The notes under the pieces: generated by a model | What the model was told of the DNA's origin: nothing | Databases searched by the model: none | The model's input: only the letters and a program-made list of their open reading frames with translations | IMG/VR virus record: IMGVR_UViG_3300037584_000643 | Location: 1 to 36,015 of that record | From: a virus | Length of the DNA stretch: 36,015 nt | Reading direction: 5' to 3' (one strand) | Program-made: the position numbers and the translations under genes | Shown here: in pieces, positions 26,506-36,015 of the stretch | Numbering within the stretch: position 1 is the stretch's first letter | Layout of the letters: each line of letters opens with the position of its first letter

Positions 26506-28977
26506 ATGACATCTAGTTTTCAAAGTACAGCTTTTCAATCCTCTGCAAAACCTGTAGATACTTTTGTAGCACCGCCAAGTGTTCTACCTAAAACTGGTAT
26601 TGAATCTTTAGCTGAAACACTGGCTGTTGTAAATCCTAATCTTCAGAAGTTCATTGGTGCAAAAATAGAAGATGCTATTGATGATGAAAAAACAAAATTT
26701 CAAAACCTAGCAATACAAGAAGATTTAACTAATGGTGTCTTTGGTAATCTTGTTACTAAAATAAGAAAAAAAGAAGGTTCAGAAGCTGCTGATCAACTTA
26801 TAGGTGCTTCTATTATTGGTAAGAAAGCTTATGCTAAGCAGAAATTAATAAACTCTACTTTTCAGATAGATAATCTTTTACAACGCAGATATAAAACAGA
26901 TACGATTGATATCGTAAACAAAGATGGATCTATTACAAATACACCTCTAAATCAAGTTTCTCCTGATTCAACAGAATTTAAAAATTGGTCTCAAGGTATT
27001 ATTAATCCTGTAATTACGAATATATCTGCTGATAGTGATTCAGAAATTATTAATAAATTTGTTTTACCACAACTACAAAAATCATTAATTAATTTAAATA
27101 CAGAAGCTAGAAAACAATTTAATACTTTTAATAAAAATAGATTATTACAAGAAAGCACAACTACTGTTAAGACTGCTGCAAAGTTTTTTATAAAAGCACA
27201 AACATATAATTTTAGAGATCCAGAAACAAAACGAGCTATGGAAGATGATCTTAAAAATAATCTTTCTAATTTAATTGTTAATATGAAAAATGCAGGTATT
27301 ACAGGTAGTGACCTAACAACCCTAAACGAAAATTTAATAGATAATGTTGTAAATATTGGTGATTTATCTGTTACTCAAGGTCAGTTTAATTATGCTCGTA
27401 AGCTAGTAAATTTCTTAGGTGACTCTATACCAGGTTCTTCACCTGGAAAAACATTAAAAGATAATCCTAAATGGCTTGAAAAAACAACAGATTTTTTTAC
27501 TGATTTATATGAAAAAGAAGTAGAAAATACCTTAAGACCAGAGAAACTACGCAAGGCACAAAGAAGAAATTCTTTTAATACTCAAATCGAAGATTATCGT
27601 AATGAGAAAGATCCAATAATTAGGAGTCAAAAATATGAAAAATTAAAATTAGATTTTCCAGAGAAAGAATTTAAAACTGATATTGATGAGTTTGGTGTTC
27701 TTGATAATAAAACTTTTACCGAAAGAGCTAATCAATTTAGAAAAGACTTAAGGAATGGGCTGTATCTTGTTGATGGTGAACCTGATAAAGGAGATGCTTT
27801 GCGTGAATTAGATATTATAGAACGCTTAGATCCCACCCCAGATTCAGAAAGTCAAGAAATACTTAAAGATTTAGAAACTCGCATAAAGGAAATGAAAGGT
27901 TATGCACTTGATCTTGAAAAATCAAAAACAAAAATAATGAATGATGCTAAATCAGCATTAAGCAGAAAAAATAGATTTGCTGGCAGAAGTTTAAGTAATA
28001 AAGATGCAAAATTATTATTACGATATGAAAGAATTTTAAATGATGAAATTGATGAAAGGATGGATGAGTTTGAGGAAGAGAATAAAAAACCAATGATAAG
28101 AAGGGAAGCAAAGGAAATGTTAAGAGATTTAGATAATCTCTTAAAACTTGAACTTGGAGTTTTCACAGAAAGTGAAGCAGGGATTGAATATATTCCAGAA
28201 GATGATGCTATTGGTAAACAAGGTGAAATATTAAATCCATTCTCAGCAGCAGACAGAAAGAAAAAACCTATACAACAATTAGAACAACCAGTAAATGAAT
28301 CAAGAAATGAGACCTTAAAAGACGATTCTTTTGATATACCAAAATTAAAAGATCAAGCTTCTAATAACCAAGTTACAGACAATCGAATTGTAAGTGACAT
28401 GACCCCTACAGGTCTTGGGGCAGAGGATGGAGATCTAATTGCTATGGCAAGAATAAATCAAAATACAAATAAGGAGAATGATTTGACGGAAAAAGAACCA
28501 GCAATATTAAGAACTGGAAACGGAGTAACAAGGATGGAAACAAACTTTCCAATAATTTATAACTTAGCAAAAGAAGTAGGTATTAAATTTCCAGAAGTTG
28601 TAGCTGCTCAATTCGGCCTAGAATCTGCTCATGGAGAAAAAGAATCAGGCAAGAATAATTATTTGGGCATTAAAGCAACACAACAAGAAATAGCTGATGG
28701 AAAAGCTACATTACGTAAAACAAAAGAAATTATTAATGGTAAAGAAGTTCTTGTTGATGCCTACTTTAAGAATTTTGATTCAATAAAAGATATGTTATTG
28801 CAGTATAAAAAAGAATGGAATGATGATTTCTTAGATAGAAAAGGAACTATTAATGTCAATACAGCAGAAGAAGCTGTTCAAAGATTAAAAGATAATAAAT
28901 ATGCTACAGATCCAGATTATGTTAAAAAGGTAATAAGTGTTATAAAAAGTGCTAAAACCAATCCTCCACTTTTCTAG
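26506..28977 (+). CDS. Internal virion protein (T7 gp15-like) with C-terminal glucosaminidase domain
   Basis: The 823-residue protein is in the gp15 position and of similar size (T7 gp15 is 747). Residues up to about 640 are helical and charged, as expected for the core and ejection tube. From about residue 680 it carries an FlgJ/LytF-type glucosaminidase domain: FPEVVAAQFGLESAHGE with likely catalytic Glu706, then SGKNNYLGIKA, a YFKNFDSIKDM segment and AVQRLKDNKYATDPDYVKKV. That domain should cut peptidoglycan during DNA entry. In T7 the wall-cutting domain is at the N-terminus of gp16 instead, so the activity has moved to this protein. Confidence 0.85.
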   Translation: MTSSFQSTAFQSSAKPVDTFVAPPSVLPKTGIESLAETLAVVNPNLQKFIGAKIEDAIDDEKTKFQNLAIQEDLTNGVFGNLVTKIRKKEGSEAADQLIGASIIGKKAYAKQKLINSTFQIDNLLQRRYKTDTIDIVNKDGSITNTPLNQVSPDSTEFKNWSQGIINPVITNISADSDSEIINKFVLPQLQKSLINLNTEARKQFNTFNKNRLLQESTTTVKTAAKFFIKAQTYNFRDPETKRAMEDDLKNNLSNLIVNMKNAGITGSDLTTLNENLIDNVVNIGDLSVTQGQFNYARKLVNFLGDSIPGSSPGKTLKDNPKWLEKTTDFFTDLYEKEVENTLRPEKLRKAQRRNSFNTQIEDYRNEKDPIIRSQKYEKLKLDFPEKEFKTDIDEFGVLDNKTFTERANQFRKDLRNGLYLVDGEPDKGDALRELDIIERLDPTPDSESQEILKDLETRIKEMKGYALDLEKSKTKIMNDAKSALSRKNRFAGRSLSNKDAKLLLRYERILNDEIDERMDEFEEENKKPMIRREAKEMLRDLDNLLKLELGVFTESEAGIEYIPEDDAIGKQGEILNPFSAADRKKKPIQQLEQPVNESRNETLKDDSFDIPKLKDQASNNQVTDNRIVSDMTPTGLGAEDGDLIAMARINQNTNKENDLTEKEPAILRTGNGVTRMETNFPIIYNLAKEVGIKFPEVVAAQFGLESAHGEKESGKNNYLGIKATQQEIADGKATLRKTKEIINGKEVLVDAYFKNFDSIKDMLLQYKKEWNDDFLDRKGTINVNTAEEAVQRLKDNKYATDPDYVKKVISVIKSAKTNPPLF

Positions 28978-28980
28978 TAA

Positions 28981-31900
28981 ATGACTGACTCCAATCTAAA
29001 TAACTCCAGTAAAAAAAAGAAAGCTGAAGCCCTCAGAGCAAAAAGACTGAATATCATTAAAAGTGAGCCTATTATTAAAGGTCTTGATACCGTTGATGAA
29101 GCCTTACAACAGTCTTATGCTAAAACTGTAGATTTTTTTGATAATACTTTTTTAGGAGACAAGAGATCATTAGACGAGATTAGAGCTAATAGAGATAAAA
29201 TATTACAAGACGCTAGAAATAAAAGCAAAGAACTGCAAGATAAATATGCAGATAGTTTAGGACCTGTTGGTGATATATATAGAGGATTTTTATCTGTTCC
29301 TATTGGCTTAGCAAACGGTGTAAATAATCAAATTAAAGGTTATCTTTCTACTTTAAAAGGTAATCCGTATGAAGCTGAAGATCTTATAAATATAGACGCT
29401 TTAGGATTAAGAAGACCAGGAGATGAAAATAGACTTGGTTATAGTCTTACTTACAATTTTGGTAAAGCTTTTGTAGGTCTTAACTTAGCAAGTAAAGGTT
29501 TAAAAAGTGTTGGTCTAAAAAATGCACCAGTTAGATTTTTTGCATCAGGTCAACTTGCAGATGCTGTTGCTTTCACACCTTACGAAGAAAACGTATATAA
29601 CATGCTTAACAAATGGAAACCAATAAGAAATGATTTCTTTGAGCATTGTTCAGCAGCACCCAAAGATTTACCTTTTATAGAAGCAAAATTAAGACAACAG
29701 TACTGCATGGGTCTTGCAGGTGAAGCTATTGGTTTTGGTGGTCGTTTTGCAGGTAAACTTGCTAGTGGTAGTACTGAGTTTATTAAAAAATCACCAGATA
29801 TAGCGTCTGGATTAAGAGGTCTTTTTTCTGAAGAGACAATAAGAAAAGCAGATAATATGATTGAAGGTTTTAGAAGCATAAGAAACAATCCACTTAAAAG
29901 AAAACAATCTCTAGATGTTGTTTCTCAATATCAAAAAAACACATTAGATGATGTTGATACCTTTGCTAAAAGCAATACTGAATTACTTGTTGATGAAGGT
30001 GATGATGACATTATTGATGAATTGCTTAAGGTATCAAAAACTGATGTAGGTGAAGAAGTAACAGAAGATTTAGTAAGCAGACCAAAACCACCTGCAACTC
30101 AAAAGTTTTCTAAAGATTTACAACCTACAAAACCAGTAGGAATTTTTGATCAAGAAAAAGGTACTCTTATTCCAAGTCGTAAAGTATTGCCTGATTCTGA
30201 TAAAGATGCACAGTTAATTTATGACGGTATTAATGCTTCTGACCTAACTGATCCTAAAACTACAAAGGTAATGACTGATCAGATGCAATTAGGTCGTATT
30301 GTAAAAATGACGGATGAAACTACAGTTGCAAACCTTACTTATCTATTTAATAACTATGCAGATCAGACACAGGAAACACTGGCTGATTATGTTCTTAAAG
30401 GTATAAGAGTACAAAGAAGATCAGCAAGAAACATTAATAGGTCTCTTGAAATATTAGAAGAAGCAAGATTAACTGATAATAAAGAATTATATGAGAGAGC
30501 AAAACCAATATTTATTAAGAACTGGAGAAAGTTTACTAGCTTTATAACAGAGCTAAAAGGACTTAGATCTGAAATAGCAAGAACACAAAGAATAGGACAA
30601 GTAGCTGGTGAAAATCCAACCATTCTTAAAGATGGATCAAATCTACAAAACGTTAAGCAAACAAAAACAACAGATAAAAATGTTTTAGGTCAAATACAAG
30701 AACAACAAAGAATTGCAGAAGATCAAAAATTAATAAAAGAGTTAGTTCCTTCAGAAGAACAAATTGAAAGAGCCTTAGACTCTAAAGACTTAAATGAACT
30801 TTTAGATTTTAGTAGAAAACTTAGAATGATAAATGGTGATCCTAATGCTCTAACAAAACTATTAAAGGGTGATGTATCAGGTGATGAATTGATAGAAGAT
30901 TTAGCCTTTGGTCTTAGGATGAGTAAAGAAATTTATATTAATAATTTACTTGGAGCAGTAGAAACACAACAAATAAACGTAGCTTCTGGTCTTCTTAACA
31001 TGACTCTAGGGCCTATAAAATCAATAAGTTATGCTGCTTTATCAGATGAAGGCAATTCAAAACAAATAGCTAGAGGTATTGCAGAGTTAGTTGCTCAACA
31101 ATTAGTTTTAAAAGATTCTGTAAGAATGGCAAAACGTGCATGGACTTTAAATCAGAATTTAGTTGCACCTGCAAATAGAAAATTTGTTGATAAAAGTAGC
31201 ACTTTTACTGAACTAGCAGAAAAAATAAAAAATGATCCAGAGAATTTATCTTTTCTCGGTAAAAAATCAGAAACTGTTAATAGAGCAGTCAAAGATCTCA
31301 ATATACCAATAACCAAAGAACCAGTAGAATTACCTTTCTTCAATAAATCCATTGCACCAATATCAATTACAAACGAATCCATATCTTCATTAGTTAAAAC
31401 TTTTGGTACTGCTGTAAATTTACCTGGTCGTTTTACAATGAGTTTTGGTGATGAACTTGTAAAACAACAGATATTAAGAAGTGGTGCTTTAGCAGACTTT
31501 ATTGAGAAGGGTTGGGAGACTGGATTACGTTCTGATCAGTTTGAAACTTTTGTTAGAAGAGGTATGGAAGATATAAATAAGTTATTAGTTAATCAAAACA
31601 TTGAAGGTGTTTCAGATTTAGCTCAACAGGTATTTGCTAAAAACGCAGAGCAGGCAATTCTTGATACATTTACTCGACCTATGGGACAAGGCTATTTTAA
31701 AAAAGTTACAAAACCTATTGCTGATTTAGCTAGAAAACCTGGAATGGATTTTATTAATGCTTTTGTTGGTACACCAGTAAATATTAAAAAATTTGTATTA
31801 CGAAAGTTTCTTACTGCTCCTACCTCTCTTATAGGCACAAAATATGACGCATCAAGGCCAGGTAGTTTATTAAACAAATTAAATTTTCAAACTGGTAAAC

Positions 31901-33363
31901 CTATTAATATTGGCTTTGGTAATGTTTTAAAAGAATATAACGATGCAATGTTAAGTGATGATTGGAGTACAAGGTCTAAAGCGTTAGGAGAAGCAATAAT
32001 AGGACAAGGTTTCTTATTAGGATTAGGGCTTATGTCTTCAGCAAGAAATGACCCTGATGCCGAAATGGTTTTAGTTGGTGCAGGTCCTAGAAATTATCAA
32101 GGTCAACAATTAAGAAAAGAACTGGGTGAAATACCAAGTAGTGTTGGTTTTTTAAAAAAAGATGAAGAAGGTAATAAAATTCTTGGTCCAGATGGAAAAC
32201 CAGAACGATATTATTTGTCGTTTACAGGCTTAGATCCCTGGGAAAGTGCTTTAGAAATTATGGGTGATTGGCCCGAAGTAACAGCAGAATTAGATGCAGA
32301 AGACAAAGAAGAAGCTGGTAATGTTCTACTAGCTTTAACTTGGAGATCATTACAAAATGATATTTTCTTACAAGGAGTTACAGAGTTTGTTGATGTATTT
32401 AGAAACCCAGATAGGGCTGCAAGATGGATGGGAAGGCAAATTATTAATAGAACTCCATTTTCTGGTAGAGCTTCTATAGGCGATATTGCAAAAAGTCTTG
32501 GTATGCCAGAAAGCACAGTTAAGTATTTAGATATTTACTCTTTAGGTGCTACAGAAATACCAATACCAATGTGGCAAACTACCGCTAGATCTATAAAAAG
32601 AGCTAATGATTATGATTATTTTGATGAATCTACAGGAATACAATACAACTTAGAAAATCCTAAATTTGATAAAAAAGTACGCAAAGGTGATATAACAAAA
32701 CAAACAACTAGGGATGATGGAACACTTGTCGATATAGAGCCAACAATACCAGTAGTTGAAAACTATTTTAAAAAGTTTGGTTTAAGTTTTAAACGTACAT
32801 TATCTCAAGGAGTTACTGGTTGGGATGCTGATTTAGAACCAGTTCGTAATGTATTTACTGGTAAATTTATGCAATATCCTGTTGGTTTTGGTTATAAAAA
32901 CTATAACCGTTTTAAATATAGTGAATCAGAAAACAATCCTCTTCTTACTTTTATGGATGAAATAGGATACATCCACACACCATTGTCTGATGAATTATTA
33001 GGTGGCATATATTTAGATAGCGAAAACTGGTTAAAGATTAACAACAGTATTCCTTTGCTAAGAGATGAAGAGGGTGTTTCCATACAAGAAAAATATCTTG
33101 AATATATTAATGATCCAGAAGTAAAGAAACGTAGAAAAATATTAAAAGAAGGTCCAGATGCTATAGATTCACAAAGGTCAAAAAGATACAGAGATCAAAT
33201 TACTAAAGAATTAAGAAATGGATGGAGGGATATTTATAAGGAACAAGAAGAAAGAGCTATTATGAGGTGGTTAGAACAAGACAGACCAGATCTGCTTGAC
33301 GCATACATTAAAGAACTCGAAGCTCTTGACGAAGGCTTTGAACGCAACCTTGACACTAATTAA
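28981..33363 (+). CDS. Internal virion protein D (T7 gp16-like)
   Basis: The 1460-residue protein is the largest in the genome and lies between gp15 and the fibre as in T7 (gp16 is 1318). It has many helical, charged regions and hydrophobic patches (for example FVGLNLASKGLKSVGLKNAP and IIGQGFLLGLGLMSS) that could insert in the inner membrane. No lysozyme or SLT catalytic motif is visible near its N-terminus, unlike T7 gp16; the wall-cutting domain appears at the end of the preceding protein. It should form the ejection conduit and pull in the leading DNA end. It stops two bases before the tail fibre gene. Confidence 0.85.
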   Translation: MTDSNLNNSSKKKKAEALRAKRLNIIKSEPIIKGLDTVDEALQQSYAKTVDFFDNTFLGDKRSLDEIRANRDKILQDARNKSKELQDKYADSLGPVGDIYRGFLSVPIGLANGVNNQIKGYLSTLKGNPYEAEDLINIDALGLRRPGDENRLGYSLTYNFGKAFVGLNLASKGLKSVGLKNAPVRFFASGQLADAVAFTPYEENVYNMLNKWKPIRNDFFEHCSAAPKDLPFIEAKLRQQYCMGLAGEAIGFGGRFAGKLASGSTEFIKKSPDIASGLRGLFSEETIRKADNMIEGFRSIRNNPLKRKQSLDVVSQYQKNTLDDVDTFAKSNTELLVDEGDDDIIDELLKVSKTDVGEEVTEDLVSRPKPPATQKFSKDLQPTKPVGIFDQEKGTLIPSRKVLPDSDKDAQLIYDGINASDLTDPKTTKVMTDQMQLGRIVKMTDETTVANLTYLFNNYADQTQETLADYVLKGIRVQRRSARNINRSLEILEEARLTDNKELYERAKPIFIKNWRKFTSFITELKGLRSEIARTQRIGQVAGENPTILKDGSNLQNVKQTKTTDKNVLGQIQEQQRIAEDQKLIKELVPSEEQIERALDSKDLNELLDFSRKLRMINGDPNALTKLLKGDVSGDELIEDLAFGLRMSKEIYINNLLGAVETQQINVASGLLNMTLGPIKSISYAALSDEGNSKQIARGIAELVAQQLVLKDSVRMAKRAWTLNQNLVAPANRKFVDKSSTFTELAEKIKNDPENLSFLGKKSETVNRAVKDLNIPITKEPVELPFFNKSIAPISITNESISSLVKTFGTAVNLPGRFTMSFGDELVKQQILRSGALADFIEKGWETGLRSDQFETFVRRGMEDINKLLVNQNIEGVSDLAQQVFAKNAEQAILDTFTRPMGQGYFKKVTKPIADLARKPGMDFINAFVGTPVNIKKFVLRKFLTAPTSLIGTKYDASRPGSLLNKLNFQTGKPINIGFGNVLKEYNDAMLSDDWSTRSKALGEAIIGQGFLLGLGLMSSARNDPDAEMVLVGAGPRNYQGQQLRKELGEIPSSVGFLKKDEEGNKILGPDGKPERYYLSFTGLDPWESALEIMGDWPEVTAELDAEDKEEAGNVLLALTWRSLQNDIFLQGVTEFVDVFRNPDRAARWMGRQIINRTPFSGRASIGDIAKSLGMPESTVKYLDIYSLGATEIPIPMWQTTARSIKRANDYDYFDESTGIQYNLENPKFDKKVRKGDITKQTTRDDGTLVDIEPTIPVVENYFKKFGLSFKRTLSQGVTGWDADLEPVRNVFTGKFMQYPVGFGYKNYNRFKYSESENNPLLTFMDEIGYIHTPLSDELLGGIYLDSENWLKINNSIPLLRDEEGVSIQEKYLEYINDPEVKKRRKILKEGPDAIDSQRSKRYRDQITKELRNGWRDIYKEQEERAIMRWLEQDRPDLLDAYIKELEALDEGFERNLDTN

Positions 33364-33365
33364 CT

Positions 33366-36015
33366 ATGGCTACTAACACTGCTGCATCTTTTACTACACC
33401 TACTGCTAATGGTACTGCTGGTCCTTTTAATATAGGTTTTAATTATCTTGCACAATCAGAAATAGATGTAACAGTTGATGGTGTTTTGAAAACTCTTAAT
33501 ACTCATTATATTTTTCACAGCACTACTCAAATATCTTTTACTTCTGGTAATTTTCCTACTAGTGGACAAAGTATAAGATTTCAAAGAAATACCGATATAT
33601 CAGCTAAAAAAGTAGATTTTCAAGATGGTTCTGTTTTAACAGAAACAGATCTTGATAATAATAGCGATCAAATTTTATTTGGTTTACAAGAATTTGTAGA
33701 TGAATTAAATACTAATGTTGTTAAAAGAGATGGTACTCAAACTATTACTACCAACCTTGTATTTGAAGGTTCTTCAGATGATGCCAATGAAACTACTTTA
33801 GGTGTAGTAAATCCAACTGCTGATCGTACAATAAACCTACCTAATGTGTCTGGTACTGTAGTTACTACAGGTGATACAGGTACAGTTTCTAATGGCATGA
33901 TTACTGATGATGCTGTTAATGCTGCCAAAATATCTGAAGCAGATCTTAAATCTTTATCTAACTGTCAAACAGGTAGTGCTGCCAGTCTTGCTAATTTAAC
34001 AAATAATGAAGTTTCAATTCTTGATGGGGCAACAGTAAGTACCACAGAACTAAATACATTAGATGGTGTTAATAGTACTCTTACTGCTTCAGAATTAAAC
34101 ACACTTGATGGTATTACAGCTTCTACAGCTAACCTTAACCAACTAACTAATAAGGAAGTAGAAACTTCTTTAACAGCTAACAGTGATGCAAAGATACCAA
34201 CATCAAAAGCTGTTAATGATCGTATTCTTACGGTTACTAATGCTTTAGGTGGTTTTGTTGCAATAGCAAATGAAACATCTTTCCCTTCTACACACCCTGA
34301 TCCTAGTAGTAATGCTGGTACTGTAGTTTCTATATCAGATGCAGGTGGGGTAGTTGTTAATAGTAGTGGTGTTGCGACTATAACTAATGGTGCTGGCACA
34401 GGTAATACTGTCACTATAAATAGTTTTCCTTCTGACCTACAAAGTAAAACTTTAGGTAGTGGTGTTGGTTTACAGGTACAGACAACAACTACATTACATA
34501 CTTACACTTACCATAAAGTCTTATTAAAAGAATCTGATCTAATAAATTTAAGTAATGATATTGATGATTTTGGTAATAGATATAGAGTTGTAGAAACCAC
34601 TCCAACATCTAATAATGATGAGGGTGATTTAATTTTTAGAAAGTCTGATAATAAACTTTTAGTATTTAATGGTACTGCTTATCAAGAAGCAAGTTCTGTT
34701 GGTAACTTTCATACAAATACCTTAAGTAGTTTTAATGGTACTGGTGGAGGAAGTGCAACTTTTAATGGCAGTGCTTATAAATTTAATATTAACCACCCAC
34801 CAGAACTAGCAGAACAATTACTTGTAAGTATTAATGGTGTTGTACAAAAACCTAATAATGGTTCTAGTCAACCAAGTGAAGGTTTTGCTCTTAGTGGATC
34901 ATCAGTAATATTTAGTACTGCCCCTGCCAGTGGATCAGATTTCTTTATCATTACTATTGGTAAATCAGTAGATATTGGAACTCCTAGTGATAATACAGTT
35001 ACTACAGCTAAGTTGGCTAATACTTCGGTATCAACAGAGAAGATACAAGACAATGCTATTACAAGTGCTAAGTTAGTAAAACCAATAGATCTTGCTGACA
35101 ATGAAAAAATAAGATTAGGAAATTCTCAAGATTTAGAGATTTTTCATCACTCTGCTAGTTTTTCATTTATAACAAACAATACTGGTATTCTTCATTTAAG
35201 AAGTGTTGATGGTATCAAATTGCAGGATCAAGATGGTTCTGAAATGTTTGTTAATTGTATTGATAACGGAGCAGTAGAAGCGTATTACGACAACAGTAAA
35301 AAGCTAGAGACAAGTTCATATGGATTAGAAGTTACAGGTTCAATTACAGTTGGAAAATCAACAAGTGGAAATAAAGGGTTAGAAATTTATCAAGCTACTG
35401 ATGCTGCACTTCGTATTCAAAACTCAACTACAGGTACAGGTAATCAAGATGGACTTCTTCTTGAAATGGCACATTCACATTGTTATTTTATTAACAAGGA
35501 AGACGGCAATATAGATTTTTGGACTAACAATATTAGCAGATTAAGATTAGATAATAACGGAAATATCCTAATACCAGCAGATAATAAAAAGCTACAAATC
35601 GGTGCTGGTCAAGATTTATCGCTATATCACAATGGTAGTAACAATAGTTCGTTTATAGATAACACCACAGGCGATTTAACTATTAGAGGCGGCGGTGGTG
35701 ATATTATTATTAACCCTGTCAATAATGAAACTGCCATATATGCAATAGCTAACGCACAAGTACAACTTAGATATGACAACAGCACCAAGTTAGAGACAAC
35801 TTCAACAGGCGTTGCTTTAACAGGAAATTTAGAATTAACTGGTGCTGGTGGTAACGTAAGTACAAATTGGGATAATGCTGCTTGGGAGAAAGTAGTATTT
35901 GATGCTAGTTATAATACACACGCTCAAGGCCCAAATAAAATTGTTTTACAGAATGATAGTACTTGGAAAGCTGGATTTGGAATAAATACTAATCAACTTG
36001 GTATATATTCTGGTG
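33366..36015 (+). CDS. Tail fibre, N-terminal and central part (T7 gp17-type anchor), continues at base 1
   Basis: This open frame (883 codons plus one base) has no stop before the window end and continues in frame at base 1. Residues 1 to about 125 match the T7 gp17 N-terminal tail-binding domain (FNIGFNYLAQSEIDVTVDG, then GQSIRFQRNTD and FQDGSVLTETDLDNN). At about 220-265 there are repeated ELNTLDG(V/I) motifs. From about 580 to 830 come two related modules (IRLGNSQDLEIFHH / LQIGAGQDLSLYHNGS, each ending YDNS-KLET-S-G--(V/L)TG) common in marine phage fibres. The 17-residue repeats and S74 chaperone then follow at 9-809. It anchors to the nozzle and binds the host surface. Confidence 0.9.
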   Translation, partial: MATNTAASFTTPTANGTAGPFNIGFNYLAQSEIDVTVDGVLKTLNTHYIFHSTTQISFTSGNFPTSGQSIRFQRNTDISAKKVDFQDGSVLTETDLDNNSDQILFGLQEFVDELNTNVVKRDGTQTITTNLVFEGSSDDANETTLGVVNPTADRTINLPNVSGTVVTTGDTGTVSNGMITDDAVNAAKISEADLKSLSNCQTGSAASLANLTNNEVSILDGATVSTTELNTLDGVNSTLTASELNTLDGITASTANLNQLTNKEVETSLTANSDAKIPTSKAVNDRILTVTNALGGFVAIANETSFPSTHPDPSSNAGTVVSISDAGGVVVNSSGVATITNGAGTGNTVTINSFPSDLQSKTLGSGVGLQVQTTTTLHTYTYHKVLLKESDLINLSNDIDDFGNRYRVVETTPTSNNDEGDLIFRKSDNKLLVFNGTAYQEASSVGNFHTNTLSSFNGTGGGSATFNGSAYKFNINHPPELAEQLLVSINGVVQKPNNGSSQPSEGFALSGSSVIFSTAPASGSDFFIITIGKSVDIGTPSDNTVTTAKLANTSVSTEKIQDNAITSAKLVKPIDLADNEKIRLGNSQDLEIFHHSASFSFITNNTGILHLRSVDGIKLQDQDGSEMFVNCIDNGAVEAYYDNSKKLETSSYGLEVTGSITVGKSTSGNKGLEIYQATDAALRIQNSTTGTGNQDGLLLEMAHSHCYFINKEDGNIDFWTNNISRLRLDNNGNILIPADNKKLQIGAGQDLSLYHNGSNNSSFIDNTTGDLTIRGGGGDIIINPVNNETAIYAIANAQVQLRYDNSTKLETTSTGVALTGNLELTGAGGNVSTNWDNAAWEKVVFDASYNTHAQGPNKIVLQNDSTWKAGFGINTNQLGIYSG

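Noticed and set aside
27900-28166. Reverse-strand frame of 88 residues, Ser/Leu-rich, within the gp15-like gene
   Set aside because: It mirrors the charged helical coding strand, has no upstream signals and no independent evidence.
33737-35101. Several reverse-strand frames (33737-33928, 33965-34414, 34868-35101) opposite the tail fibre
   Set aside because: They arise from the repetitive Ser/Thr/Ala coding of the fibre, have no ribosome sites, and overlap a convincing open frame completely.
1-36015. Host metabolic genes (photosystem, high-light, transaldolase, ribonucleotide reductase) and tRNA genes
   Set aside because: None recognised on either strand. This weakens a firm statement on the host but agrees with a small-genome podovirus.

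Overview
The window looks like an almost complete, circularly permuted genome of a small T7-like podovirus, about 36 kb, A+T-rich and with no cellular genes. The host is probably a marine picocyanobacterium (Prochlorococcus or Synechococcus). That host call is an inference from the AT-rich composition, the resemblance of several small proteins to families I remember from marine cyanophages, and the gene layout; there is no photosynthesis gene or tRNA to prove it. The tail-fibre reading frame runs off the right end of the window (33366 onward) and re-enters in the same frame at base 1 (to 809). The ends are therefore most simply an arbitrary cut in a circular or terminally redundant assembly, next to a 51-bp tandem repeat that may be collapsed.

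Layout, starting at the likely physical genome end. 7254-7686 is non-coding, has a T7-promoter-like site and several inverted repeats, and probably contains or adjoins the terminal repeat. 7687-9083 holds three early genes (a DUF3085-like protein, a very acidic protein and a small unknown), each followed by hairpins. 9084-9316 is a regulatory or attachment-like region with a duplicated sequence module, a strong terminator and a 15-bp palindrome. 9317-10739 is a tightly coupled group: two small proteins, an NrdR-like zinc-ribbon protein and a tyrosine integrase. 10732-16669 is the T7-type replication block: single-subunit RNA polymerase, gp2.5-like SSB, gp3-like endonuclease, gp4-like primase-helicase and gp6-like exonuclease. 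No DNA polymerase is present; the exonuclease gene starts two bases after the helicase gene.

16671-16770 is a terminator/promoter switch. 16783-33363 then carries virion genes in T7 order: gp7.3-like, portal, scaffold, a cluster of five very small, mostly basic proteins, major capsid protein with a following terminator, gp11, gp12, gp13-, gp14-, gp15- (with a C-terminal glucosaminidase domain) and gp16-like proteins. The tail fibre (33366 to 36015 and 1 to 809) ends in a self-cleaving S74 chaperone. Four small genes and a proline-rich membrane-type protein follow. Next is a three-gene cassette on the opposite strand (4119 to 2875) encoding one membrane protein and two secreted proteins. 4185-7253 holds two small genes, the small terminase, a cytosine-methylase-like protein and the large terminase.

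Taken together, the phage makes its own transcription, primase-helicase, recombination, packaging and virion machinery but appears to depend on a host DNA polymerase. From memory, a clade of cyanopodoviruses without a DNA polymerase gene and with genomes of about 37 kb has been described, so the missing polymerase is probably a lineage trait. The least explained parts are the reverse-strand envelope cassette, the duplicated module upstream of the integrase group, the cluster of tiny basic proteins, and the lysis system, for which no separate endolysin is visible.
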